A stretch of 64,000 nt of DNA, taken from positions 14,264,640-14,328,639 of the forward strand of contig OX393581.1 in NCBI GenBank assembly GCA_947652605.1. The letters are read 5' to 3'. How positions within the stretch are numbered: the stretch's first letter is position 1; each line of letters opens with the position of its first letter. Both the position numbers and the translations under genes were made by a program. This DNA comes from Elmis aenea (taxonomy: Eukaryota; Arthropoda; Insecta; Coleoptera; Elmidae). Under the pieces are notes generated by a model, which was given only the letters and a program-made list of their open reading frames with translations, did no database searches and had not been told where the DNA came from. Positions 23,527 through 34,869 of the stretch are shown piece by piece.

Positions 23527-25060
23527 TAGATTAAAATACATTTATCTTTTGTAATTCATGATCTCAAATAAACTTTGTTTGAAATATTCTTTCTAGTTTG
23601 AATAATAACTATGTCGGATATGAAGGAAATATGCACTAGGTGGACACGCATTATTTAAAACTTTTGGTAGACCTTTTTTTTCAAAATTACAATTTTTGTT
23701 GAAAAACAATAAATTTACTAAAAAAACCGTGTACATTTGCGTTATCCATGTACGGATATTAATAATAACGTGCGATGTAAGCTATCAGATTTTTCATGGC
23801 TAAACTGTTAACAACAAAAAAAAAAACGAATGACGTCAAAGCTGATTACAACAAATATGTATTTTTAAATAAACAAATTGTTTTCAGTAACGCTTCCTGC
23901 AAAGAAATTAATATTACGGAAAGCTACGAGTGTATAAAGTTTAATTTCAAAGTTTTCCAGCTTCTTTTGAACATTTTTTGCATATTTTTGTTATCCCACG
24001 GCGCAAAATTTGAGTCGTACACAACAATAACTATAACAATGACGTTAAACCGCCTAAAGTTTATTTTAAGTTGTATTTATTTACATACATTTAAATGTAA
24101 ACTTGAATGCAAATTTTTTTTGTAGTAAATTGTTTACACTTTTTTTTAAAAATAAGTCGCAATGCATTGACGTAACTTAAGTTATACACAAAAATAATTT
24201 TGAAAATTCCTACAAAATCAATCCAAGTTTTAATTTCATATTCATTTCATGATAAATAATAATAATTATTAATAAAAAGCAGTATCGAAAACAAAGGGCA
24301 GTTATATGTGACTGTTATAATACTGGTAATTATTTTAATGACCTGCTAATTTTACACACCAATGACAACAATTATCCTCGAATCCTTTTTAATCGGTTTC
24401 CTTTATTCCATTAACAGATACATTTCACATTTTCACTAAAAAGTCGTTTGAATCTAAACTGTTTCACTCTCACAGTTTAAAACGCACATAAAATTGCTCC
24501 TAATTACACGTTTAAATCCACAAAAAGCCAATTAATTTGGTTTAATTATATCGTTTTTAATGAATCCCGCTCGAGATTTACGCCCAGCCAATGCCGACCG
24601 CGATGTGGTTAATACTAAACTGCCTACGCTTGTTTTCGCGACACAACCCGTACGAGATCGTAGTTACCTTTACTACAGCGTATAACTTCCTCTGTTATGT
24701 ATGTGGAATGGTATATCAAACAATTATGCAGTCCATTTAGGATTTATATAATGTTTCTTCGAGTGCAGGTTTATGCATTTGTAACGATGCATCGATATTT
24801 GCTGACTTGTCGTCTGCCCGTTGAATAATGCATGCAATGTGATAGCTTCAAAGGATTATGTACCTTTTATAGGTACTTAAAATAATTTTATTATCGTTAT
24901 GTAATTTTAAACTGATATCGTTTCATTTTAAATGCAAAAAAGGCTCGTTCTACGACAAAAACTAGATCAGATCTACATGAGACTATTGAATGTATAAGCA
25001 ATGCACGCTTCTTTAGTTCAGTGTTGGATCAAGGGACAATGGGTTCCAAAGAAGCAGTAG
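23527..25060. other. AT-rich non-coding DNA
   Basis: The stretch at about 24570-24680 is richer in G+C than its surroundings and contains no repeat I recognise. It could be a host regulatory or exon scrap, but nothing supports a specific call. A 109-codon frame at 23796-24125 has no recognisable domain. Confidence 0.4.
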
Positions 25061-25068
25061 TTTTCAGC

Positions 25069-26205
25069 TAGGGTTGCCAAAAATCCTGAATGTATAAAGG
25101 GAACAATTCAAATAAAAAAGAGAACATTACGGAATGAATTGAAATAAACAAATTTATTTAAAAAAAAAAATATTACAATTGAAGGAAAATAAATTATTCT
25201 TAGGTATACATTATTTCTAAATATACATAAGTCAATAATATTATTCATAAATATGATACAACTACAAAACAATATGTAGTTTCTTTGGCTGGAGAGATCA
25301 TGTCATAATAAACTAACATAAATAAAGTATCTCTACCCAACAAAATCGGTTATTTAGTTTCCTTTCTATATTGTTAATATGAATAGAAATATATTTATTT
25401 ATTAAATAAATTTATTAGAACCTTTTGGTTCTTTGAGAAACATTTTTTTCAAACATTTAATTTCTTTTTAATTAAATTTTTTTTTTTTTTAATTATAGAT
25501 GTTTCATATTTTTTGACTTTAAAACTTTCGTTCTTGTAACTATATGTCACAGTTACAATTGATTTGACTGTTGATACATTCAACCTATTTCGTTCTTTTG
25601 CCCATTTTTTAAATTCTGGATTTTCATAATTTCTCTCGGAAAACCGTTTTAAATTACAAAATTGATCAAAACATTTTGTCATCATTATAATTACATATTA
25701 AGCTTTGAGTTGATATTTAGGTTGACATACAATTTTGCACGTCTTCCCAACCAGGAATTTTCGACAGCGACATCCACTTGGAAGCATTTAATTCTTTAAA
25801 TTTTCAAGTCCATGATTTAATATAAACTACTGATTTTTGATTGCAACAAATAACATCATTCTTAAAATTACTACAATCTTGTTCATAACCATTTTTACTT
25901 AAATTTGCAGTCAACTTTAAGAGGCAAAAGCTATGTTCAATCCGTTATTCAAAAATTATAATTAACGATTCCAAAATATTTATAGTTTCCAGAATTGAAT
26001 TTGTTTCAATTTTTAGAGCACCAAATAATGAGAGAGTTTACAGCTTTAAGTTCGAATATTAAATAAAATTTAGTAAACATTCATTTCAAAAAAGAGAAAC
26101 CGAAAAAAGAGAACAAAAGTGAACATTTTTGCATAAAACAAGAAAAAGAAAGATCAGAATAAAAAAAAGAACATGTTCTCTTTAAGAGATATTCTGACAA
26201 CCCTA
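25069..26205 (-). mobile_element. hAT-superfamily element, decayed
   Basis: The ends are TAGGGTTGCCAAAAATCCTG and the inverted TCTGACAACCCTA. The flanking 8-mers TTTTCAGC (25061-25068) and TTTCCAGC (26206-26213) differ by one base, consistent with an aged hAT target duplication. Repeated AGAGAACAT / AAAAGAGAAC motifs lie near both ends. The interior carries a decayed minus-strand transposase C-terminus. Confidence 0.8.
25449..25790 (-). pseudogene. hAT transposase C-terminal remnant
   Basis: The minus strand reads ASKWMSLSKIPGWEDVQNC and, in the next frame, FKKWAKERNRLNVSTVKSIV followed by FKVKKYE. This recalls the end of insect hAT transposases, where a W-x3-RNR-x4-VK block ends the dimerisation domain. 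Stops and frame changes interrupt it. Family assignment rests on this weak motif plus the hAT ends of the element. Confidence 0.5.
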
Positions 26206-26314
26206 TTTCCAGCCCACTTTAATTAAACAATGTGACACTATGAAGTACTATTTTTTTAAATTTAAATTTAAATATTTTAATTAAAACATAACAAAAAAAC
26301 AGCTGAAGGCTATA

Positions 26315-27072
26315 CAGGGTGGTCCACATAGAAGGGCCACTATTGGGATCTCGTAAACGTTAAGAGCTACAAAGAAGTTTAAATTAGACCAATCGTTCCC
26401 CTTTCTGAGACCTATTCAGTGATGCTTTAATGTTTTAAAAAAGTTCCAAGGCACGCTAGATATTAAACAAAAATAAAATAGGCATTCTTTTTAAAGCGTT
26501 CATAACTCGGTTATACTAAATGGTACAAAAATATTTTGGGAAAAAAGTTGTAGATTTTTTTACGCACTGTAAAATGAAAACGGTCTTTTGTTTCAATATT
26601 GTTTGAATTCATGGCACTTTATAGCTTCATAGGGACTTTTTACTGAATTTTATTTGTTTGAGCCTCAATATCACAATAAATACATTAAACCTTATGTTTA
26701 TGTTAGATTATAAGAGGAAAAAATCTGTTTTTTGATGAGGTCATAGCCAAATATAGTTTCCATTTCAAAAAATGCAAGTTTGAAATTTATCGAAGAATTT
26801 AAAAAATATTGAAACAAATGATTGGTTTCATTTTACAGCGCGTAAAAAATCTACAACTTTTTCCCCAAAAATATTTTTGTACCATCAAGTATAACCGAGT
26901 TAATAACAATTATAAAAGCATGCCCATTTTGACATTTGTTTATTATCTAGCGTGTCATGGAACTTTTATGAAACATTAAAGCATCACTGAATGAGTCTCA
27001 GAAAGGGTAAAAATTTGACTAATTTAAACTTCTTTGTAGATCTTACCATTAACGAGATCCCAATATACCCTG
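26315..27072. mobile_element. Foldback mariner-type element
   Basis: TA flanks (26313-26314, 27073-27074) and CAGGGT/ACCCTG ends. Inverted arms of about 300 bp (26315-26620 and 26775-27072) share blocks such as TTGGGATCTCGT, GTGATGCTTTAATG and AAAAATCTACAACTTTTT. The right arm has lost about 20 bases next to the terminus. No transposase remains. Confidence 0.85.
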
Positions 27073-27074
27073 TA

Positions 27075-28219
27075 TATTAGACAAAAGTTAGTATAAGAGA
27101 TTTTAATAATAAAAATTCGTTTCAGTCAACCAACATACATTAGTTATAAATAAAAGAACTTCTTTGTCAATAATGATCTTTGTTAGGACTGCTAAGAAAA
27201 TTATCTACTAAGGAAGAGACGAGAGTCTAAAAACTGGTCTAACATTTTTACAAGAGATTGTTCATAAAAAAACTAAACTTAATTATATTAAATACTGATT
27301 AAGTACTTATGTTTCTTTTTTAAAATTGTCCTTATGTTCTATTTTGGAACACTTTTGTAAGCATTATTCTATTCGAGTTTAATTTTGTGTCATTATTTCA
27401 GTTGATAATTTGTTTTTAAATTAATAAAATTCGCTTCAACGAAGAATTGGTATAGAACATCGGTTAAGTGCAAATACATTTAAGTATTGCCTGCTTTATC
27501 ACTGTTTTTTTTTGTGTTTACAAAGCTTTTGTAATCCAACAATTACAATAATTGTTGTTTGTAATACTGCAGTTATATCAAGCTGTAAGTGTTTACTTTA
27601 GTACGATTGTTTGTGAATGAATTTGTTTAGTTTTTCTTGCCTTTTAAGTTTTCTAATCGTATAGGTACTAATGCTTTTTATCTATTGACCTACGTCATTA
27701 GAATCGTATACACAATTAAACCAACTCTCACATTCACAAACAAGTTTGTCTTTTAAAGATGTTTAAAACGTTGCGAATGAAGTTTAAACCTATTTTATAT
27801 ATCCGGGAAATACTTATTGTCCCGGGAAATTCCGGGATAGTTAAAAATATAACTTCGATTATTTTGTGTAAGTTTGTAATATTATTACACCACATTCATT
27901 ATAAATGTCTTTAGTAATGTTTAATTATGAAAAAAGTTTATTTATAGATATTAAAAATAGCTTTTCTGCTTTATAAAAATGAATTATGTACACACGTAGT
28001 ATGCGTAAAAAACCCAGGTCTCCATAAAAAAGTTTATTATCAAAATATGTTTACAGTTCTATTTTTGTGTAACATGCTAATGCGAAGCAATAAAGCGTAA
28101 TAAAACTGAGAAATTGTTAATAAAAATGATGTATCTTTGCTGCTAGATGCTGTCAAGACGATTCCACCTACATCAATAGGGACTGAGAGAGTATTATGCA
28201 GTAGGATTTTGTGTTAATA
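27075..28219. other. AT-rich non-coding DNA
   Basis: CCGGGAAA and TTCCGGGATA motifs at 27803-27838, together with a TAGGGTTTCC-type hAT end on the other strand at 29421, may be remains of one hAT element into which the next two features were inserted. The left terminus is not visible. Confidence 0.35.
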
Positions 28220-28515
28220 AATTAAGAAGGTAAGCCATTCATATATGGAACATTCAAATATGGAATGTTCAAATCTGGAAAATGCATCGGTAGAATCATT
28301 CAAATCTTGAATCGTTCAACGCTGGAATCACTCAACGCAGGAATCATGCAACGATGGAACCATGCAACACGGGAATCGTTCATCGCTGGAACGCTCAAAT
28401 CTGGAATCCAGAAATTAAGAATTTTTGCTGCCCTCTATATTACAACAGCCTAAGTATAATTTAATTATAGAACACTTCGTTTTAAATTTTGTCGTAACTA
28501 TTGTACAGTGGAAGA
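28220..28515 (+). repeat. Dispersed repeat with a 15-16-bp minisatellite, copy 1
   Basis: About ten tandem units of the form TGGAATCATTCAACGC (15-16 bp, variable) run from about 28246 to 28410. They are followed by a unique tail TTTTTGCTGCCCTCTA and TTACAACAGCC. The same units and tail recur at 58645-58910. The open frame through it is a by-product of the repeat period. Confidence 0.85.
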
Positions 28516-28546
28516 TAAAAACATCGTGTTGCGTAATTACAATAAA

Positions 28547-29224
28547 TCTATATATATAAAAATGAATGTATGTATGTTTGTATGAATTTCGTTTTTACCA
28601 AATGAATAACAAATAACACTTAATGTTAATTATTTTATTTGAATTGTTAAAATACAAGTGAGCGATTTTAGCTACATCAAGTACAAAACACAACTAACTA
28701 CTAAAATACTAAAAACTAAGAGTGTCTACAAAAATGTTTACGTTACTTAAAAGATAACGCTTAAGCATGCAGCTGTGTTTATAATATATAATCTTAAGGG
28801 CCTAATACACAGGGAATGTGACACGGTCGACTATTACAATATGAAACTATAGAGGTCTATAAGTAACTATTAAAATAAAAACTGTAGAGGGTTATATAAC
28901 ATATGGATGTTTGTATGGATGTTTGTCCTTTATGCATTCCTATACCATTCATCCGATCCTGACCAAATTTGGCACAGACAATCTATAGGACCATGGAAAG
29001 AACATAGGCTATATGAGAATTCCCAAAAAAATCGTCCGGAAAAGATATTGAGGAAAACGTGCCAAAATCTTACACACAACATTTAAATCGGGTCGTCTGG
29101 AGCGAGAATTTCGTCAAAATTTGACAATTTGTCAATTCGACGTAACGTTTAAACGCTCGAACCTTCTACGCGCAAGCCGGGATCTAGCGGTGAAGGAGCC
29201 CCGAAGGGGCTCCGGAATCGCTAG
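28547..29224 (+). mobile_element. Helitron, non-autonomous
   Basis: Starts TCTATATATATAAAAATGAA directly after an A and ends CTAG directly before a T, as Helitrons do (insertion between A and T, no duplication). A GGAGCCCCGAAGGGGCTCC hairpin (29195-29213) lies 7 bases before the terminal CTAG. The 3' half (28905-29150) matches the reverse copy at 31450-31913. There is no Rep/helicase gene. Confidence 0.88.
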
Positions 29225-30633
29225 TACACAATAATTTTGAATGACAACGGCTACGTCACTGATGTATGACTTAGAATCGTATGACTTAGAATTGTGTTTA
29301 AGTCATTAACCGCTCCCTTCCTAGTTCGGTTTTTTTTTTTTTAAATACTGACATAATTTATAACATTCCAGGATTCCGGGAATACCAGGACTAGCAAAAA
29401 TGTCCAATATAGGAAACCCTATGTAAAGTATGTAAAGTATGTAAAAACATTATGTTTCAATAATAATATGATTACCGTTTGTACAAAAATAATTGATGTT
29501 TGCTTGTATTTGATACTTAAATACTTTTTGTAGGTATTAAATAACAGCATATACATGAAAATATTTTGTGCAATTTAGTATATTTTATCTTCACACAACT
29601 GGTAGCCTCTTACATATTTAATTTATCACATGCCAACTTTGTTTTTCATATTTTTATTTATAAAAATTATGCAAAATGTATCTAGTAAATTAAGAAACAG
29701 GAAAAAATTAAAGTGTTCTTGCTTGTTAAATTAAATACCTTCAAAATAGTGAGGTGGCATGGAATTTTTAATAACCCAATGATGAATGATCGGCATATTA
29801 CCATGTTTTTTCGAAATGTTTTATTATTATGCTATTGCTTTTTCCCTAAAATTAAAATCGTTTACTCTTTTACGAAACTTAGTATTTCAAGTCAAAATTG
29901 TCAACTTAATATTTCATAAAAATTATTAAATTGTACTTTTTCTTGTTTCCAGTTTAGCCAATATTGAGAATTGCATTAAAATTGTTCAAATCGTAATCTG
30001 ATGGCTTGTTTGGATCTATTACTCTATTAGGTTCAACAATTCATTTGCTTGTTATTGGTAAGTTTAAATAAATATATTGCAGGGAACGACTATTTGTTTA
30101 AGTATTTCTTACGTAAAAGTACCTAATAGGATGTAAAAAGTCATGTAGAAAATTCCAATGATAAACAATTTGTCTCACAATACATCATTTAGATATGAAA
30201 TGCCACTTTTTTATCAATTATATATGTTTCAAGTTTTAAAAATATGTGGTCGTAGTTAATAATTCGTTCCGAAAATTCGCAAAATGTTAATTGCTTGCAC
30301 GAGTCCTTCAAAAATTTTTACTATTTTACAGATTAAGTCTATTCTGAAGATTAGTGTCGCATTTTGAAAAACTACATTATAATTTATGATGTTTACCACC
30401 TGATATTTTAAATTAATTCCCGTTGTAAAAAAAGTTATAAATTTAAAATCCGTTGGCTGAATTTTAACAAATCGCGTGTTTTGATGCTTCATAAATTTGC
30501 TGGCGCTTTCTTGAAAGCGAGGCAAATTGAGAGTTAGCAAAAAATTTTATAATGAACTTTGACAGGTTTATTAATCGAATATTATGGATTTTAAATTGGT
30601 CGATTATAATTCATTAATAATGAACGTTTACTG
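29225..30633. other. AT-rich non-coding DNA with one hAT terminus
   Basis: GGATTCCGGGAATACC and GGAAACCCTA ending at 29421 look like the right end of a hAT element. TGTAAAGT after it is the potential target duplication, but no left copy was found. The rest is unassigned. Confidence 0.4.
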
Positions 30634-30964
30634 CAGGGTGGACCAAATACGAATGTTTTGCGGGATATCTTGGTCACTGTAATAGTTAGAAAAAAATCTG
30701 ATATCGGTCACTTTGGTTATTTTTTTAAGATAAACACGGCTGTGTATCACATTTTTTTATATCACTTTCCATTTTCGCACTACAGACAAAAAACTAAATA
30801 TAATCGTTTTTAAAAATTTACTACAACTTCTTCATTTATGAAAATAGAAGTAAATGTATTATGGGATTTTATAAACATTTTTATGGTTAATTTTAAAAAC
30901 TTTTTATAAAAGTTGTAACGACCTTGATTTTTGAGATATAAATGTGCTTCTTAAAACTCTACTG
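30634..30964 (+). mobile_element. Mariner-type terminus and body fragment
   Basis: CAGGGTGGACCAAATACG at 30634 and a body typical of these elements (TGCGGGATATCTTGGTCACT). No TA precedes it and no right end is visible before the next element. Confidence 0.45.
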
Positions 30965-30972
30965 TACTATAC

Positions 30973-31376
30973 CAGGGGTTCTCAATCTGTGGTATATGTA
31001 CCACTGGTGGTACACAGAGACGTAGTACTTAGTTGGGCATTAAAAAAAAACATGTAGAACAACTACAACTTTAGCATGACTTACGTTTAAAGTTAACGAA
31101 GATAATATCAAAGAAAATTTAGAAAAAAAACAAGTCCAGCCATCACATAATTATTAAATAAACGTTCATAAATAATACAATAGTTGACATGACATGTAAT
31201 AATTAATACAAAAAAACAATTTTTTTTGAAAAGATTGTTTTTATCACGTTTGTCCTCTGATCTTGCTGGCATACTCATGACTACAAAATCCGAATTGTGA
31301 AGTATGCAATGGTGGTACATGAGTTTTTAGCAGTTTATTTAAATGGTACAGCATTTCAAAAGGTTGAGAACCCCTG
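30973..31376. mobile_element. hAT MITE with exact target duplication
   Basis: TACTATAC at 30965-30972 is repeated exactly at 31377-31384. The ends are CAGGGGTTCTCAATCTG and the inverted GGTTGAGAACCCCTG. Subterminal GTACCAC/GTGGTAC motifs are repeated. It is 404 bp with no gene. Confidence 0.95.
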
Positions 31377-31449
31377 TACTATACCATAAATTGCCATTCT
31401 GCCATTCAGAAAACGAAATTAGACTTAAAATTTTCTATTTTATAAAGCA

Positions 31450-31913
31450 CTAGCGTAGTTACCCGGCTTCGCTCGGTGAATTTTTTTAACAATCACAGTC
31501 TACTCGCGCTTCGCGCTCGCGCCCGGTGGACGTTTTTATTTAACTCGAAAGTGGGATTGTTTGGTACGTACTTGTCGGGAAGAGTGAGACGATTCCGAAT
31601 CGGTACGACACATGTGCGAAAAGGTCGAATCGGAGAAGGTTCGAGCGTTTAAACGTTACATCAAATTGTCAAATTGTCAAATATTGACGAAATTCTCGCT
31701 CCAGACGACCCGATTTAAATGTTGCGTGTAAGATTTTGGCATGTTTTCCTCAATATCTTTTCCGGACGATTTTTTTGGGAATTCTTATATAGCCTATCTT
31801 TTTCCCATGGTCCTATAGATTGTCTGTGCCAAATTTGGTCAGGATCGGATGAATGGTATAGGAATGCATAAAGGACCAACAAACATACATACATTCATTT
31901 TTATATATATAGA
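31450..31913 (-). mobile_element. Helitron, non-autonomous, reverse copy
   Basis: On the minus strand it starts TCTATATATATAAAAATGAA (from 31913, after an A) and ends TAACTACGCTAG (31450-31453, before a T). It shares a continuous block of over 200 bases with the Helitron at 28547, including CTTTATGCATTCCTATACC and ATTTGGCACAGACAATCTAT. It lacks about 300 bases present near the start of that copy. Confidence 0.88.
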
Positions 31914-32204
31914 TTTATAATTTATAACAATCCAACAAATGAAGTTAAAAATGAAATTTATATTGTAAACTTTAAAAATAAACTCAGCAGTTTTATAAAG
32001 CAAAACTTTTAAATGTCATATATTAAGATGTGTATGCTGTACAGGGTGCCCTGGATTGCATTTCCAGCTTGGGGGGGATCTCGCTTATTAGGAGAGATAC
32101 GGGGTTTGCTTAAATTAGATGAATTACTCCTTAGTATGAGAGAAGCCACAATCACAGTTTGTCATAAACATGTTAAACAGGCAAGTTCACTTTGCAATAG
32201 TAAT

Positions 32205-32276
32205 GGGTAGTTCACACGGTGACATAAAAATCGCGACTTTAAAAGTCGCGACTTTTATGTCACCGTGTGAACTATC
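32205..32276. repeat. Left terminal hairpin of the middle element
   Basis: GGGTAGTTCACACGGTGACAT is followed after a TCGCGACTTTAAAAGTCGCGA core by ATGTCACCGTGTGAACTATC, so the whole 72-base end folds on itself with one mismatch near the base. Confidence 0.9.
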
Positions 32277-32573
32277 AAAAGTCGCGACTTTTAGGGCCAT
32301 AACCCACTGGCGCGACCTGTCGCGCGCGACAGGTCGCGTTGAGTCGCGCGCGGCTAAATTTTCTATGTATTTATATGGCGCAACGCCCACTGAAGCGACG
32401 CGACTCGCTTGCCGCGCGCGACAGGATTTTGCCTAGCGATTCCGCCGCGACTCGATTGTCGCGCGCGACTTTAGATTACTCGTTTTTATATGGAGCATAA
32501 CCCACTGCAACTGTCAGTCGCGCGCGACTTGTCAAACATCCAACGCTTGTGTATGTTCTGTGAGTCCAACGTG

Positions 32574-34304
32574 ATGGATAACAAATATTTTGATATAGAG
32601 GCACTTATTATAGAGGTGGAGCAGCGACCTCCAAAATGGAATATCACTTTAGGTGAATACAGTGATAAAAATATTAGAAAAAAGTTATGGGAGGAAATCG
32701 TGGATAAACTTGGAGGAGAAGAAATATTATTGGAAGAAAAGAAACAATTCGGTTAGTAAATTCATATATTAAACATATTTATTTTGCCATGTAACTTGAC
32801 CCTCGTTTACAAAATATCTTGCAAAATTATCTCGATATGAGGTTGTAAGACGAGAACTCCTGTTTCTTTCCTGTGATTCTTCCTCGGATGTAGGAAAATA
32901 GGTAAACGTATCACCATCTCTGATGCGAACAAAATTGTGTAAGATGCAGCACGTTTTAACTATATCAATAGCAAAATCAATATCAACATCAAGAGGACGA
33001 TGGAAAATACGCCACTTATTGGCCAAAATACCAAATGTACATTCAATGTATTTCCGAGCCCTGCTTAATCTATAGTTAAATACTTTTCTTTCTGGACTTA
33101 GATGAGTGCCTGAGTATGGCCGCATTATGTTCTCTGTAAGAGGAAAAGCTTCATCTCCGACGAAAACAAGTGGCATCGGTGTAGGATCTGTTGTTGATAT
33201 AGGACACTTATCTGGTACCTGCAATGTCTTGTTTATCAGTTTTTGATAGATCGTCGAATCTTTATATATTGATGAATCACTACATTTACCATACGCTCCA
33301 ACATCTATGTAAATGAATTTGTAATCTGCGTCACAAATGGCAAGTAACACAATGGAGAAATATTTTTTATAATTATAGTAAAGCGATCCACTTCGAGTTG
33401 GTTGAATGATTCTGATGTGTTTTCCGTCAATGGCACCTATACAATTCGGGAATTGTGCCCTCTGCTGGAATATCGTCGCAATATTTTCCCATTCTTCCTT
33501 TGTAGGTTCTCGTAGTGTTAATTCTTTTAGTACAGTCCATATGGCAGTACAAACTTGTCTGACTATTGTCCTAACGGTAGTCATCCCAAGTCTAAAGTTA
33601 TGACAATAATCTCCGAAACTGCAACCAGTGGCCAAATACCTGTACAAATATTTTTTGTTTTAATGGTAGGTTTGCAAGTACAAAAGAAGTGGAAAAATCT
33701 TAGAGACAGCTATTCTCGTGAAGTACGGCGGTTAAAAAATGTGCGAAGTGGATCTTCTGCGACAAAGAAAACCACTTATATATATTTTGAACAACTTCAT
33801 TTTCTGAAAATCGTAACTGAAACCGCTCCAACATCCTCAAATATTGACTGTGAAAATGAAGAAACTGCAACACCTCAAGATACAGAAGAAACGCAGAATC
33901 GTCCACAACTTAAAAAAAAACGGAAAACTGAAGATCCTATTGGCATGGAGATCGTAAATATTTTAAAATCCAGCATTAGCGCCAGGGAGAATCGCGACAA
34001 GGATGATTCGGACAAATTGTTTTTATTGTCTTTGCTGGATGACATTAAAAAAATACCAGATTCGCAAAAGCCCTCTGCTAAAATTGACCTTATTAAATTG
34101 GTTCAAAAATATCAAGCTCCTAACCAAGCTTATTGCAGACGTGACGGTTATGAGTCCCATCATGGTCATGGTTCACAGTGGAATAATGATTATCCAAGCA
34201 CCTCACGTCAGCAATACCACACTCGTCCTCCATTTTCTGAAACTTCAAATCAGTCGATTGAAAGTTTTAATTCTCAATCATCTGATTACTGTGACCTATT
34301 TTAA
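32574..34304 (+). CDS. Harbinger accessory protein with MADF and BESS domains (two exons)
   Basis: Predicted exons are 32574-32751 and 33670-34304, joined by a GT-AG intron of 918 bases (donor G|GTTAGT, acceptor AATGGTAG|GT after a T-rich tract). The join is in frame and rebuilds the middle of the MADF domain, giving KKQFGLQVQKKWKNLRDSYS and a 270-residue protein. Residues about 7-105 form the MADF domain (FDIEALIIEVEQRP, LWEEIVDKL, KKWKNLRDSYSREV, YFEQLHFL). A basic KKKRK stretch follows, and residues about 172-205 are a BESS motif (LFLLSLLDDIKKIPDSQK). In PIF/Harbinger elements the Myb/MADF partner binds DNA and helps bring the transposase to the nucleus and TIRs. I chose ATG 32574 because upstream in-frame ATGs (32490, 32553) lie in or beside the TIR-proximal repeats. 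The intron contains the whole second exon of the opposite-strand transposase. No internal stop in either exon. Splicing is inferred. Confidence 0.85.
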
Positions 34305-34678
34305 TAATGTTGTTTGGATAAATTCTAATTATTTAACTTTTTGTTGTGTAACAGGTAACTGTGATGTTTAGAAAGAATAAACACTTACCTTAATGTTACG
34401 ATGAGTTTTTCTTCAGGACGTATACTCTCGCGAAAATTAGTATTTTGTCCACTTATTTGTTCTGCAATCAGCCCAAGTAATTCATCAAATGATTAAGCGC
34501 TCATTCTACAATAGTTAAAAAACTTGTCTTCATGCTTGCGCAAATCATGATACAGCAAATTGAAAGCGCCTTTAGTATGGCGTTCTAAAAATATGGGATG
34601 GACCCAATATTTATGTTTTTCTTTTTTGCGACGACGAATGTGATAATACAACAGACATGCCATTTCTTCAACCTCCAT
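32769..34678 (-). pseudogene. Harbinger DDE transposase (HARBI1-like, DDE_Tnp_4), two exons, one premature stop
   Basis: Minus-strand exons are 34678-34389 and 33639-32769. The intron has donor TTAAG|GTAAGTG and acceptor TTTGTACAG|GTAT, and the join LR|YLATG is in frame and matches the family's conserved RYLATG block. This would give 386 residues, within the usual range. Exon 1 carries the N-terminal region KYWVHPIFLERHTKGAF and FFNYCRMS. Exon 2 carries the nuclease: D168 in GAIDGKHI, D218 in GKCSDSSIY and E296 in YIECTFGIL, plus VGDEAFPL and NKWRIFHRP. All three catalytic acids are present. The only lesion is TAA at codon 62 (34493-34495), just after CRMSA. The intron contains the entire second exon of the + strand MADF gene. 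The start is ATG 34678. Confidence 0.9.
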
Positions 34679-34738
34679 TTTTAAACTACAAACTACAATA
34701 ACTTCGTTCACAGATACAGTTCGAAACTAGTTCAGAAA

Positions 34739-34869
34739 CAAAACATCACGTCTCGGCATTGAAACTGACGTTTTGGAAGTCAAAAATATTTCAACTTTAA
34801 TGGCTCGGGCGTATCCGGCAAAATTCGCGGGTTAACTCCGCCCTTTCAATGCCGAGACGTGATGTTTTG
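34739..34869. repeat. Perfect 26-bp inverted repeat upstream of the transposase start
   Basis: 34739-34764 (CAAAACATCACGTCTCGGCA + TTGAAA) is repeated exactly inverted at 34844-34869. The roughly 80-base loop contains GCGGGTTAACTCCGCC. It sits between the transposase ATG and the right TIR, so it could be promoter structure, a subterminal transposase-binding site or a tiny inserted MITE (no target duplication seen). Confidence 0.85.

Noticed and set aside
23796..24125. 109-codon frame
   Set aside because: AT-rich, no recognisable domain, no homologous copy in the window.
24570..24680. G+C-richer island as a host exon or promoter
   Set aside because: No frame, splice pattern or motif supports a specific call; cross-species conservation would be needed.
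28220..28410. CRISPR-like array of 15-16-bp units
   Set aside because: Units are contiguous and variable with no spacers, and the DNA is clearly eukaryotic.
28265..28453. 62-codon frame through the minisatellite
   Set aside because: The frame stays open only because the repeat units lack stops in one phase; the second copy at 58750 reads differently.
32170..32436. Frames of 65-88 codons on both strands
   Set aside because: They run through terminal repeats and hairpins of the nested transposons.
33555..33669. 5' part of the open frame that runs into MADF exon 2
   Set aside because: It is antisense to the transposase exon and its residues do not resemble MADF; the motif starts exactly at the predicted splice acceptor.
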